Source: a virus
Strand: one strand, 5' to 3'
DNA length: 41,687 bases
Virus record (IMG/VR): IMGVR_UViG_3300025889_000255
Coordinates: 1-41,687 of that record
How positions within the stretch are numbered: the first letter of the stretch is position 1; each line of letters starts with the position of its first letter. Under the pieces are notes generated by a model. It was not told the origin of the DNA. It worked only from the letters and a program-made list of their open reading frames with translations, and ran no database searches. The position numbers and the translations under genes are program-made. This document shows, one piece after another, positions 1 to 7,884 of the stretch.

Positions 1-126
1 CAAATATCTTCCATTATTTTAAAATTTAAACGTTTGCTAACAATAAATAAAAATGAATAGCGCAGGTTAGCGTTCTGCTTCTAATCACTTGTAGCTGTGC
101 GCTACTACATTTTATTAGGGTCGTTA
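1..126. repeat. 126-bp direct repeat, copy 1 (window left end)
   Basis: Bases 1-126 are identical to 40553-40678. The match stops at base 127 (T here, G at 40679). The block holds the first 14 bases of the small gene that is complete at 40369-40566 (its ATG is at 14-12 on the minus strand) and most of an attC-like hairpin. Because it reaches the window edge, its true length is unknown. It shows either a second copy of the element or an alternative closure of a circular genome. Confidence 0.95.
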
Positions 127-131
127 TCGGC
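32..131. repeat. attC-like hairpin, copy 1
   Basis: Read on the plus strand, GTTTGCTAAC (32-41) opens and GTTATCGGC (123-131) closes an imperfect inverted repeat. Inner arms are AATAAATAAAAATGAATAGCG and, on the other side, CGCTACTACATTTTATTAGG, with AGCGCA pairing to TGCGCT around a loop of about 30 nt. An RYYYAAC-like start, a GTTRRRY-like end, arms with bulges and a variable loop are the known architecture of integron attC sites. Assignment to that family is an inference from architecture only. Confidence 0.6.
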
Positions 132-237
132 AATTACCACCATTCGTCAAGTTGCCTTTTAAACTCTTCAATTATTTCCTCTTTAGTTACCTCTCCCTTT
201 TCTACGGCTTCCTGTATTTCTCCTTTAGTAAGTTCTT
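124..237. repeat. 114-bp direct repeat shared with the right window end, copy 1
   Basis: Bases 124-237 are identical to 41574-41687. The match starts at TTATCGG; the base before it is G at 123 and A at 41573. It covers the 3' part of the small gene at 134-316. Together with the 1-126 repeat it gives two different circle lengths, 41450 and 40552 bp. Confidence 0.95.
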
Positions 238-316
238 CATCTTCCTTTCTATCGTAGTAGAGAAAATCTCTAGCCAGATCATTTGCATTTGCAAGTATTA
301 ATTCTCTTCGTGTCAT
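134..316 (-). CDS. small acidic protein of unknown function (array unit)
   Basis: Sixty residues, highly charged, starting MTRRELILANANDLAR and ending DEWW. The C-terminal half is a run of E/K-rich helices (TKGEIQEAVEKGEVTKEEI). No family recognised. I chose the ATG at 316; a longer frame to 343 would need a TTG inside the neighbouring hairpin. The gene is enclosed by GTTATCGGC (123-131) and GCCGATAAC (333-341), a perfect 9-bp inverted repeat, so it looks like one unit of the small-gene array. Its 3' part recurs at the right window end. Confidence 0.7.
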   Translation of the reverse strand: MTRRELILANANDLARDFLYYDRKEDEELTKGEIQEAVEKGEVTKEEIIEEFKRQLDEWW

Positions 317-332
317 TTCAATAAATTTAAAA

Positions 333-400
333 GCCGATAACAAACAATAAAATCCATACGCCTATCGGCTTGACGTATTTTATTTGGGTCGTTAAAGATC
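333..400. repeat. attC-like hairpin between two small genes
   Basis: On the plus strand GCCGATAAC (333-341) and GTTAAAGATC (391-400) bracket arms CAATAAAATCCATACG (345-360) and CGTATTTTATT (374-384), which pair with a CC bulge around a 13-nt loop. The right arm plus TGGGTCGTTA closely matches the same part of the 32-131 site (ATTTTATTAGGGTCGTTA), so these are members of one repeat family. It overlaps the stop codon of the gene at 392-571, as attC sites commonly abut cassette genes. Confidence 0.6.
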
Positions 401-571
401 CGGATTTTTAGCTTCTATTTCTTCAATCAATTTGTCGTAACATTCTGGATGGCAATTCATTTCAATCTCATTCTCTTCAAATAATTGCTCTTGACACTCA
501 GAACAGTATACCGGAAGCTCTGAATATTCCTGTTCTAATTCAAATTGTCTGTCTACTGGTATGTTTTCCAT
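392..571 (-). CDS. small Cys-rich, possibly zinc-binding protein
   Basis: Fifty-nine residues starting MENIPVDRQ. It carries CSEC near residue 23 and CHPEC near residue 40, a Cys/His spacing compatible with one zinc site, as in small zinc-ribbon proteins. The rest is acidic. The ATG at 571 is preferred over an upstream TTG at 622 because a good Bacteroidota promoter lies at 600-631, which would put the longer start inside the promoter. It has its own promoter just after the late-operon terminator, so it begins a transcription unit that runs into the small-gene array. Confidence 0.7.
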   Translation of the reverse strand: MENIPVDRQFELEQEYSELPVYCSECQEQLFEENEIEMNCHPECYDKLIEEIEAKNPDL

Positions 572-592
572 AATTTCCTTTGTTTTGTTAAG

Positions 593-620
593 TATACTAC
601 AAATGTAACATAAATGTTTC
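593..620 (-). promoter_or_regulatory. 28-bp shared promoter element, copy 1
   Basis: Bases 593-620 match 38615-38642 at 25 of 28 positions. Both copies lie directly upstream of a small minus-strand gene. The core on the minus strand is ATGTTACATTT followed by AGTATA. A weaker relative lies at about 9922-9943, upstream of the capsid protease gene. A shared promoter or operator is the likely reading. Confidence 0.6.
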
Positions 621-631
621 AATAAACCAAA
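600..631 (-). promoter_or_regulatory. Bacteroidota-type promoter for the gene at 392-571
   Basis: On the minus strand TTTG (631-628) is followed after exactly 20 bases by TACATTTG (607-600). This fits the known Bacteroidota consensus of TTTG at -33 and TAnnTTTG at -7. It places the start site some 20-30 bases before the ATG at 571. Confidence 0.7.
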
Positions 632-652
632 TAAAGTTTAATTATTTTGCAT

Positions 653-678
653 AAAAAAACCCCGGTTGTTAGCCGGGG
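653..678 (-). terminator. intrinsic terminator ending the late operon
   Basis: On the minus strand CCCCGG, a 7-nt loop CTAACAA, CCGGGG and then seven T residues. This is a textbook rho-independent terminator. It lies just downstream of the holin-like gene at 703-885 and upstream of the promoter at 600-631, so it marks the end of the long structural transcript. Confidence 0.9.
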
Positions 679-702
679 CGCAATAAGACAAACAAAGAAA
701 GT

Positions 703-885
703 CTATTTCTTTTTCTTCTTTTTCGGTTTCAATTGCTCATATAATGTAAATAAGACTGTTATAAGCCCTACAATCGCACTTGTTAACTCGACGGTTATAT
801 CCTTTGGTAATTGATAGATAATCGCTACAACGCTAATTAAAGCCGTAATTAAAGCAATTAATTGTGTTCGTTTAATAGTCATCAT
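703..885 (-). CDS. holin-like small membrane protein
   Basis: Sixty residues from the ATG at 885. Two hydrophobic stretches (about residues 8-25 and 33-50) are separated by a short polar turn (PKDIT), and the C-terminus is KPKKKKKK. Two membrane segments and a basic tail in a protein this short are typical of phage holins, which make membrane lesions at the end of infection. It is the last gene before the late terminator, a usual place for lysis genes. No endolysin is recognised next to it, so the holin call rests on topology and position. Confidence 0.6.
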   Translation of the reverse strand: MMTIKRTQLIALITALISVVAIIYQLPKDITVELTSAIVGLITVLFTLYEQLKPKKKKKK

Positions 886-904
886 ATATAGTTTAAGTTT
901 ATAA

Positions 905-1327
905 TTATGGTTGTGCAGGCCATTGAGGGTTATTAGGATCAAATCCTTGCTGTTCTGTCATATCTCTCAGAGACTGCCAATAAGCTATCCATGAATCAAA
1001 TTCAGCCTTAATAGAAGGGTCAACAAGATACAATTCCTGTTGTAAAAATCTGTTATACCTCCATTCGGTATCCCTAAATAATTTACTCCTTTGCTTATCA
1101 AATGAAGCTTTGTCGAACTTGACGCTATTACTAACTATAACATATTTAGCCCCATCCCACCTATGCCACTCCTTTGATAGTTCAACCCTGCGTAGCTTTA
1201 CCTTTACACCTTCTGGCGCGTCTGTCCGTATTGAATGAATATTTGAGTCATACTTACCATCTGTTGTTAAATCAGAAAAAGAAGCTGCTATTACATCGCC
1301 TGTGCTATTTTCAATTATTACTTTCAT
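905..1327 (-). CDS. putative tail-fibre assembly / Caudo_TAP-like protein
   Basis: A 140-residue protein. The C-terminal part, with RDTEWRYNRFLQQ, a middle helix containing IAYWQSLRDM, and the end DPNNPQWPAQP, has the layout of phage tail-fibre assembly chaperones: an RD-x-x-L-like start, a Y/W-x-x-LRD helix and a terminal PxxWP. It sits immediately after the 572-residue fibre gene, as such chaperones usually do. The N-terminal half (VIAASFSDLTTDGKYD) is a small beta-rich domain I cannot name. Confidence 0.6.
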   Translation of the reverse strand: MKVIIENSTGDVIAASFSDLTTDGKYDSNIHSIRTDAPEGVKVKLRRVELSKEWHRWDGAKYVIVSNSVKFDKASFDKQRSKLFRDTEWRYNRFLQQELYLVDPSIKAEFDSWIAYWQSLRDMTEQQGFDPNNPQWPAQP

Positions 1328-1329
1328 AT

Positions 1330-3048
1330 CTATAAATTATCATCATAACCCCTAACAACTATAAAAGCGTCTGCAATTGCATCACTTACTAAATATTCTA
1401 TTACCTGAGTAGAATTAGTGTGCAATGTACCTTGACTACGCATCGATGAATCTACGGCAAAATCGCCGCCTTGCCTTACGAAACTATGTGTCGGTGTTGC
1501 GCCTGTGCCACCATCCGTTCTAATGTCCAAATAATCAGTGTCATTATTAGGTAATATCCCCCATTGGAAATAGCCAAACGTCGAAGTGCTTGGTATGTAA
1601 CTTGAGCAATCAACATTAGTAAAAGATGTTGCGCCGCCAGCAGTTAGTACTTGAGTAGTTGACCCATCTTCATCATACATTATTTTTTTACGTCTACCTG
1701 AACCACTAGAATAGAATTTAAGAAAATCGCTTGACCCGTCATTTCTAACTGCTCCAACGCGCCTAAATGTATCATATCCACTAGGTAGCGTTGGACTCGT
1801 TGAACTAGTAGACAACAATCCTGCCTCTGCTAATACATCAGCATTGTCATAAATAACATAAACATAATACCAAGTGTTTGAAGCCTCCGATCCTGTATCT
1901 AAGCCATTTGCACCACTTGTTGTAATTGCAACGTTTTGATTAGAGGCTAAAACTATATCATCTGTATCTGTACTATCTCGACAACTTCCGGCCTCAATTT
2001 GAATTGTGGTTGCCGAAACATAATTAACCTTCAATTCAGTTAAATAATCTGTAGGCAATCCAGCCGCACCTCCTGAACCGTCCAAATCAATACTATGCTC
2101 CGTACCTGCCCCATCTTGGAAGTATAATAAATTATCTGATTTTGGGTATATCTTACCGTAATTAGTTAATGCTGAAGGTGTCGTAGTTTCTGTTAAAGTA
2201 ATTACACCGTCTATTTTTAAATCGTTTGTAAAGGTTGATGTTCCGTTAGGGTCTAAATCAATATCAACAACACCTCCGGAGTCTTTTATTTGTACACTTG
2301 CATCACTGGTGCCAGTGGCACCTATTATTATTGATCCGTCCTCTGTTATTCTCATTCTTTGATATAAAGTACCGCTCCCTCCTTGGCAAAGGAAAATTAA
2401 TTCTCCTAATTCGTCATTTGCTGTATTTGTATCTATATGCCCTCTAATTTGGGCGTAAATAGTCTCATTATCACTAGCATCGTCTCCGACAAAATCCAAA
2501 TGAGCTATATCTGATCCGTTTGCTTTTATATCACTAGCTATTTTTACAACACCAGCCGAAGCACCTCCGGAAAATGTTATGTCATCAGTTAATGTAGCAA
2601 CTACGCTTGTAGGGACTGTGCCACTACCATCATATATGCCACCTGAACCTGCACCGGTCGTTGCTACCCAATCCGTTCCATCAAATCTATATTCACGATT
2701 AGCATCTTTGTCGTATAGCGTATCGCCCTCTGAAGGTGTGTAATTCCCCCAATTATCCTGATCTTCAGAATATTCAACTATATCATTTATAGCGGCTCCA
2801 TCCCAACCAGAATCAACAACCGACGAAGCAACTTCAATTAATATATACCTATCACCATCAACTTCTGTGGGCGGTGCCGCGTTAATGTCTGCTAAATCTA
2901 ACACTGATAATTTCCAAGGGTTACTACTCCATTCTAATTCTGCGTTTAAATTGCGCCTTAATGTGTCTCCATCACTTGCAGTTACGAAATCCTTTGGTGG
3001 GTGAATTTGGCTATTCTCAATACTTTTATGATCATTTCTTGCTCCCAT
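1330..3048 (-). CDS. putative tail fibre / virion surface protein
   Basis: A 572-residue protein, glycine-, serine- and threonine-rich with alternating short beta segments. Residues about 60-150 contain VDGDRYILIE and YRFDGTDWVATTG, as in phage proteins with DUF2793-type fibre N-termini. The middle (SVQIKDSGGVVDIDLDPNG, FTNDLKIDGVITL) resembles repeat-rich fibre shafts, and the C-terminal part looks like a globular receptor- or sugar-binding domain. Neighbours on both sides are virion and fibre-assembly genes. It could be a tail or a head fibre. Confidence 0.65.
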   Translation of the reverse strand: MGARNDHKSIENSQIHPPKDFVTASDGDTLRRNLNAELEWSSNPWKLSVLDLADINAAPPTEVDGDRYILIEVASSVVDSGWDGAAINDIVEYSEDQDNWGNYTPSEGDTLYDKDANREYRFDGTDWVATTGAGSGGIYDGSGTVPTSVVATLTDDITFSGGASAGVVKIASDIKANGSDIAHLDFVGDDASDNETIYAQIRGHIDTNTANDELGELIFLCQGGSGTLYQRMRITEDGSIIIGATGTSDASVQIKDSGGVVDIDLDPNGTSTFTNDLKIDGVITLTETTTPSALTNYGKIYPKSDNLLYFQDGAGTEHSIDLDGSGGAAGLPTDYLTELKVNYVSATTIQIEAGSCRDSTDTDDIVLASNQNVAITTSGANGLDTGSEASNTWYYVYVIYDNADVLAEAGLLSTSSTSPTLPSGYDTFRRVGAVRNDGSSDFLKFYSSGSGRRKKIMYDEDGSTTQVLTAGGATSFTNVDCSSYIPSTSTFGYFQWGILPNNDTDYLDIRTDGGTGATPTHSFVRQGGDFAVDSSMRSQGTLHTNSTQVIEYLVSDAIADAFIVVRGYDDNL

Positions 3049-3049
3049 C

Positions 3050-3550
3050 CTAATAAGTTATAAATCCGTATTTATTTACATTCCTTTCGCCGCAACCATA
3101 TAAAGGGTATTTAGTGCTATCGTCTTCTTGCTCATCCTTAATAAACTGGTCGGCTTGCTCTTCAAAGTTTCCTGCATCAGCCAACATTTGATTTCTTACC
3201 AGACCTTTGCCTGTATTACCTGAAGCGTTACTAAACTCATTAAAATCCGACATCGTGCCACTATTAGAAATATGGTCGTTTATCATTGGCAACCGCTCAT
3301 AAACAACGTAATGAGCTAACATAGGCTTTAAATAGTTATCTAATAAAGCTGTATTATCAGCTGTTAAAGTGGTGTTTTCAACCTGATCGGTTATTTCTTC
3401 GTAGAAGTCATCACCTAAAAACGGGCGTATATATTGCCTTTGCGCTTTTAAAATCCACTTAGATAAATATCTCGGCTCAAACCCTGCTTTTAAAGGTATA
3501 GCCAAATCAATTATCTCTGTTGTTGTTATTATTTCTGTTGTTGATGACAT
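3050..3550 (-). CDS. putative head-tail connector (gp6-like)
   Basis: A 166-residue, largely helical protein. The segment YLSKWILKAQRQYIRPFLGDDFYEEI, given here in two parts as YLSKWILKAQRQYI and RPFLGDDFYEEI, followed by a helix with DNYLKPMLAHYVVYERLP, resembles head-tail connector proteins of the HK97 gp6 fold that are common in Bacteroidota phages (DUF6712-like). Such proteins form a ring below the portal. Its place between fibre genes and the portal supports a virion role; the precise assignment is from pattern only. Confidence 0.5.
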   Translation of the reverse strand: MSSTTEIITTTEIIDLAIPLKAGFEPRYLSKWILKAQRQYIRPFLGDDFYEEITDQVENTTLTADNTALLDNYLKPMLAHYVVYERLPMINDHISNSGTMSDFNEFSNASGNTGKGLVRNQMLADAGNFEEQADQFIKDEQEDDSTKYPLYGCGERNVNKYGFITY

Positions 3551-3551
3551 A

Positions 3552-4541
3552 TCATTGTTTTAGTCCAAGTTCACCCGAAAATCTACACCGGACATTCGTA
3601 TCAGCCTTATCCGTTGTTGCTTCAAACCATAAAATGCTTTTTTCGCTAACAACAAAAGGTACAGGCGGCCTCACATCAATATGATTACCGTCTGACGTGT
3701 CTAAAGAATCTCTGTATATTTCATATTCTGCCGTAGAGGCATCAGAATAAACATATCCTAAAAGATCAACCTTCGGAGTTTGACCAGTTGGTTTAATAAT
3801 GTTAAAATATAACCACTCTGCATTAAATTGATAGCCTGAAGGAACATAAAAAATACATTGTTGAGTTGTCCCTTGCCCCACTGGCATTTGTGCCATTGTG
3901 TAACTGCTTGAGTTGGCCGTTATTGTAATAGTTCCTTCGTTTTGTTTATTGGTTGCATTAGCTTTAAATATAGCAACCCTATTAATGCCTATCCATTGAG
4001 TTGTAGTTGTGATAGTATTAGTACCGTCCATTTCTATTATTTCAATTTGACTTTCCCAATTTTCATCTACTCCATAAACAATAATTTTTTGACAATGAGA
4101 GCCTAAAACAGTATCATTTGCGCTTGTGCTTACTATATCAATAGTTTCGCCACTTGTTAAGTATTGAAAAGCACCGCCCCAACTTGCTATAAGTTCAGTT
4201 CCAACGTCAATATCATCATTATATCCGAATTTATTCCAAGTTTCATAACCTGTTATATTTCCCATTGCTACTTCTGTATGAAAATCTAAAGATAACCCAG
4301 CATCCAAATAAGCAATTAAAGTAGCATGTAACACAGTGTTATTTGAGCTTGATGGTGTTGTAACATTACTTGAATCTAATGTAACAGGTTCGCCCCTCTC
4401 GTTGGATATATCTGTTATTTCTACTTTATTATTAATTAATTCTATACGTGTTGATCCTTTAGGAAACATTTTTATATCTCCCTGTGGATTACCTAAATCG
4501 ATTTGAATATTCGATGTGTTATTTGTTATTACTATTCCCAT
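3552..4541 (-). CDS. putative fibre protein, paralogue A
   Basis: A 329-residue protein. Its first 80 or so residues (FPKGSTRIELINNKVEIT, RGEPVTLDSSNV, NNTVLHATL) are clearly homologous to the start of the next upstream gene at 4569-5546, while the rest differs. A shared N-terminal anchor with exchanged C-terminal domains is the usual design of phage fibres and decoration proteins. The C-terminal part is beta-rich (IEIIEMDGTNTITTTTQW). It follows paralogue A's partner by a 27-bp gap. Confidence 0.6.
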   Translation of the reverse strand: MGIVITNNTSNIQIDLGNPQGDIKMFPKGSTRIELINNKVEITDISNERGEPVTLDSSNVTTPSSSNNTVLHATLIAYLDAGLSLDFHTEVAMGNITGYETWNKFGYNDDIDVGTELIASWGGAFQYLTSGETIDIVSTSANDTVLGSHCQKIIVYGVDENWESQIEIIEMDGTNTITTTTQWIGINRVAIFKANATNKQNEGTITITANSSSYTMAQMPVGQGTTQQCIFYVPSGYQFNAEWLYFNIIKPTGQTPKVDLLGYVYSDASTAEYEIYRDSLDTSDGNHIDVRPPVPFVVSEKSILWFEATTDKADTNVRCRFSGELGLKQ

Positions 4542-4568
4542 TTTTTTTGTGACCTTTTAAGTTATAAA

Positions 4569-5546
4569 TTAAGGAGGTGCTGGCATTGATATTGTAAAGT
4601 ATGTTATATTTACTGTAAAATTGCCCGTTCCCGGTGCTGTATTAGTTATTCTTAATTCCTCACCTGCTTGTCCCATTGCTATAATCCCTGAACCGTCACC
4701 CTCTCGAAAACTCTCTCCTGCAACAACGCTTGAATTAGAAAATAATAGGTCTGCGACAGATGTTCCGTTTGTTGGAGCCGCCGGAGTTGTTGACGCTCCG
4801 AATCCGATTCTAATATTTGTAGCTGTCATATCAGAGCTAGGTACAATTTGATAAGATGTTATTACATATCCCGTTCCCGTTACAGCCCCCAACATATCAA
4901 CATTTGTATTAGCGTCATCGGCCAAGAATACCTTTCTTTGCACATTCGAATGACCACCTATTACAAATTGAACACCTGTACGATCATATAAAGCCCTTAC
5001 CCTGTCACCTTCTGCAACCTCTGAAGAATCATTATAATCACCAGCGTAACCGCCTATTTTTACAGGGTTACCAGAATCAACAGCATCATTAGCAACATCT
5101 CCGGTCACTGGATAATCGTCTTCATCACTTGCCCTAGTTGTCGGTAATGATCCAGATTTAGTTGTTTGCCCTAAAGAGGGGATTTTGTCATTTATTTGAT
5201 CTAAAAACGTAGCAGAACTATAAGTATTATTATCTATGTTGTCTAAAAAAGTAAAACTATTAATTTGATTTTGAGCCGTTGCAAGTAAAGAAGAACCAGA
5301 ACCCGATCCAGTGTCTAAATAACCAGATAATGTAGTATGTAAAACTGTATTATTCGCACTCGCAGGAGTTTGTACATTACTTGAATCTAATGTAACAGGT
5401 TCGCCTCTTTGATCTGATATGTCAGTTATAATTACCTTGTTTCCTATTAAATCAATTTTAGTAGCTCCCTTTGGAAAAGTTTTTACATCACCATTGCCCA
5501 TTGATATTGATATGTGTGAAGTATTATCTGTTATATTTATAGCCAT
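4569..5546 (-). CDS. putative fibre protein, paralogue B
   Basis: A 325-residue protein whose N-terminal 80 residues match the gene at 3552-4541 (FPKGATKIDLIGNKVIIT, RGEPVTLDSSNV, NNTVLHTTL). A central linker (about 95-135) has NQINSFTFLDNIDNNTYSSA, and the C-terminal half is beta-rich with GHSNVQRKVFLADD and VNITYFTISMPAPP. The two genes look like a tandem duplication followed by replacement of the distal domain. They lie between the connector and the portal, so a capsid- or neck-attached fibre is as likely as a tail fibre. Confidence 0.6.
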   Translation of the reverse strand: MAINITDNTSHISISMGNGDVKTFPKGATKIDLIGNKVIITDISDQRGEPVTLDSSNVQTPASANNTVLHTTLSGYLDTGSGSGSSLLATAQNQINSFTFLDNIDNNTYSSATFLDQINDKIPSLGQTTKSGSLPTTRASDEDDYPVTGDVANDAVDSGNPVKIGGYAGDYNDSSEVAEGDRVRALYDRTGVQFVIGGHSNVQRKVFLADDANTNVDMLGAVTGTGYVITSYQIVPSSDMTATNIRIGFGASTTPAAPTNGTSVADLLFSNSSVVAGESFREGDGSGIIAMGQAGEELRITNTAPGTGNFTVNITYFTISMPAPP

Positions 5547-5547
5547 T

Positions 5548-5991
5548 TTACCTTCTTTTATTTGCTAATTCAATTATTTTTTTATTCAAACTTTTTTGTA
5601 AACCCATACGCTCTTCATGGTGTCTATTATCCCTCTCAGCTAATTCTTTGTAAGCATCTTGCATATTATCATCTATCTTTATAAGTCCTTCTTTTAAATC
5701 AGTTAAAACAACTAATAAAGTATCTCTGTTCTCAGCACTTAACGCTTCATTTACATTGTGCTGAAGGCTGGAGGCTCTTTTTTCAATAGTACTACCATCA
5801 ATAGTAACGCCTTTTACTTTATCAAGCATCTCCATAGTTATATCCATCGCCTCAAATCCTGATATTTGTATTTTTTTCGGTGTTAGGTATTTAATAGAAA
5901 ACATTATAACCAATAGACAAATAATCATACCAATTACTATCGGCACTTGATCATAATTACTCAGTGTCTCCACTTGTGCTAGTATCTCCAT
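5548..5991 (-). CDS. membrane-anchored coiled-coil protein
   Basis: A 147-residue protein. A single hydrophobic segment at about residues 18-35 (VIGMIICLLVIMFSIKYL) is followed by a long charged helical region ending LNKKIIELANKRR, likely coiled coil. The ATG at 5991 lies inside the portal gene (35-bp overlap), suggesting translational coupling. One N-terminal membrane anchor plus a coiled coil is the topology of an i-spanin or of a membrane-bound accessory protein. I do not recognise a family. Confidence 0.6.
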   Translation of the reverse strand: MEILAQVETLSNYDQVPIVIGMIICLLVIMFSIKYLTPKKIQISGFEAMDITMEMLDKVKGVTIDGSTIEKRASSLQHNVNEALSAENRDTLLVVLTDLKEGLIKIDDNMQDAYKELAERDNRHHEERMGLQKSLNKKIIELANKRR

Positions 5992-7282
5992 TTTCTGTTA
6001 AAATTTCACGGTCTTCTAAATCAATTAATTCTTCTCCCAGCGTCCCTTCTATAGGCTCAAATCCTAAAACTCCCCGGCCTTCATCTATTGTTAAACACTT
6101 ATTCACTTCTATGTTATTTGCTAAACTTAACGGAGCTAGATTTTGAACATCTACTTTAAAGTCCTTACCAGCAATCCTAAGCATCTTATTAAATAATCTA
6201 TTTAACGGCTTCCTATAATCTGGTACAACCTTCATATTCATTGCTAAATCATATTCATTTCTTATCTGTTGGTTACTTCCTAAGCTTCCAGGTTCCGCCA
6301 ATCCTGTTAAACTTCTATACCAACCATGAGCTGTCACTAGTTGTTGATCAGCCATTTTGTCTAAAATCTGAAAATCACCATCTGTTATTTGATCAAATAA
6401 TTGAACGTTTGCTGCTTGGTCTGGATTATCCAACAACTGCATCAACAACTTGCTATTATTCCCTTCACCAGTGAATTTGGCAACGAAATCATTTATCATA
6501 TCTTCAGGTGTTTTACCCTCTGGGGGTTGCCCAAAAAACTGAATCAATCCCGAAGGCATGAAGCCGTTATCGAAATTATCTATATTGAATTTTCCTACTC
6601 TGTAATTTATATCTACCCAACCGGACAGAACCGCTGCGATGTAATCAGGTAATCCATAATAACGCATACCCGGTACTCTACGCTTAACCATTAATAAAAA
6701 ATTAGGCTGTGTATCAGTCCCATTGTACATGGGTATTGGTTTCATACGGCCTTGTTGATCTTTATCTAATTTTCGATTATTCTTTATTGTTGCCCAATCC
6801 GGAGAAATATAAGCCGTATCAATTACCCCTTCATTATTTTCATATCCCAATCTTATATCTGTAGCGTCTTTATGGAAATAAAATACATTCCCGTCCTTTC
6901 GTACGCCTTCAATAAAACAAGCTCCAAAAGCGATATAGTCATAAGCGCACATTTCATATAACTCGTCTAGCGTTTCATCCCTTAGATTAACCCCATCAAC
7001 ATAAGCCTGATCACCTTCCTTCAGTTCAATTTCTTCTGAATCTTTGAAATAGATTAATCCATTACCCGTTGTTAGTGTGGTTTTAGAATTAATGATACCT
7101 GAATTAGTACCACTCCTTAAAATCTTTGTAGCTAAATTATTTGGAAATGAATTATCCGTGTCTTTGTAAAAAAGAACCCAATCAGTTTGCTTCTGATCTT
7201 GTCTTGTGTCGGCTTCTTTAGGTATTTTACCTACACTCGCAGTAGCGTAAATAGTTCTCTGTACTGTCTTTGTCTTTGCCAT
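5957..7282 (-). CDS. portal protein
   Basis: A 441-residue protein with the composition and order of phage portals: an N-terminal clip-facing part with NNLATKILRSGTNSG, then TTGNGLIYF and a conserved YDYIAFGACFIEG, a wing with GMRYYGLPDYIAAVLSGW, and a C-terminal stem/crown containing MKVVPDYRKPLNRLFNKML. It forms the dodecameric vertex ring through which DNA is packaged. Portal placed downstream of the major capsid gene is unusual; normally it follows terL. An intrinsic terminator-like hairpin lies just before its ATG (7287-7313). Confidence 0.8.
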   Translation of the reverse strand: MAKTKTVQRTIYATASVGKIPKEADTRQDQKQTDWVLFYKDTDNSFPNNLATKILRSGTNSGIINSKTTLTTGNGLIYFKDSEEIELKEGDQAYVDGVNLRDETLDELYEMCAYDYIAFGACFIEGVRKDGNVFYFHKDATDIRLGYENNEGVIDTAYISPDWATIKNNRKLDKDQQGRMKPIPMYNGTDTQPNFLLMVKRRVPGMRYYGLPDYIAAVLSGWVDINYRVGKFNIDNFDNGFMPSGLIQFFGQPPEGKTPEDMINDFVAKFTGEGNNSKLLMQLLDNPDQAANVQLFDQITDGDFQILDKMADQQLVTAHGWYRSLTGLAEPGSLGSNQQIRNEYDLAMNMKVVPDYRKPLNRLFNKMLRIAGKDFKVDVQNLAPLSLANNIEVNKCLTIDEGRGVLGFEPIEGTLGEELIDLEDREILTENGDTSTSGDTE

Positions 7283-7286
7283 AAGT

Positions 7287-7313
7287 AAAAAAGGGGAGAG
7301 TTAACCCCTCCCC
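7287..7313 (-). terminator. terminator-like hairpin between tail-tube-like gene and portal
   Basis: On the minus strand GGGGAG pairs with CTCCCC across a short loop and is followed by six T residues, 5 bases before the portal ATG. It has the form of an intrinsic terminator. As the portal needs expression, it may act as a partial terminator that lowers portal level relative to capsid and tube proteins. Confidence 0.6.
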
Positions 7314-7319
7314 ATTATT

Positions 7320-7862
7320 TTATTGTTCGAATTTTGTGCTATCGGTAGTATCTCCGGTGAACTCTCTTTGAAGTTCTGCCGCCTTACCAGTCAAATGAAT
7401 GACATATCCGTTTTCATCTTGCAAGTCAGTGCCTAATAACTCATCTAAGGTTACTAATAAAGCCGCTTTTTCTTCCAAGATTTCATCATAACCACCTACA
7501 AAAAACTTTTGATTATAATCTTCGTAAACCGCTACTACCTTACAAGTTGTTTTCAATTCCTGAAGTATAGCCGCTTTCACTTTTTCCATTTTTGGAACAT
7601 GAAATTCACCTTCTACTTCCTGAACATCTGACCCGTTCTCACTGTTTCCAGTAGATCCGAAACCACCTGTAAAGTCGTTAAATTCGAATTTATAAAATTT
7701 TACTGTTGTTGATGTTAGTGTAACCGCTGTGTACTCATGATCCGTTGCTCCGGCTGTAAAATCTGTTATGTTGTCCCTTTCGGTTAACCACAGATTTTTG
7801 ACTCCTCCCCTGCGTTTCTCGTCACCACATGCTACATCTAAACCTCCTGATAATTGTGTCAT
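7320..7862 (-). CDS. virion protein, possibly major tail (tube) protein
   Basis: A 180-residue protein. The start (LSGGLDVACGDEKRRGGVK, then NLWLTERDNI) and the later TSTTVKFYKFEFN and FFVGGYDEILEEKAALL resemble the tail-tube-like proteins of Bacteroidota phages, which begin with a GG-x-D-x-x-C motif and end with a GY-x-x-x-LTG segment (here GYVIHLTGKA). It lies between the major capsid and portal genes. A head-stabilising protein is an alternative. Confidence 0.45.
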   Translation of the reverse strand: MTQLSGGLDVACGDEKRRGGVKNLWLTERDNITDFTAGATDHEYTAVTLTSTTVKFYKFEFNDFTGGFGSTGNSENGSDVQEVEGEFHVPKMEKVKAAILQELKTTCKVVAVYEDYNQKFFVGGYDEILEEKAALLVTLDELLGTDLQDENGYVIHLTGKAAELQREFTGDTTDSTKFEQ

Positions 7863-7884
7863 AATTTTTAACTTTAAAAGGTTA

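Noticed and set aside
4621-4851. Plus-strand frames of 60 to 150 codons inside structural genes
   Set aside because: They lie opposite long, well-supported minus-strand genes, show low-complexity composition and have no recognised motif; they are antisense shadows.
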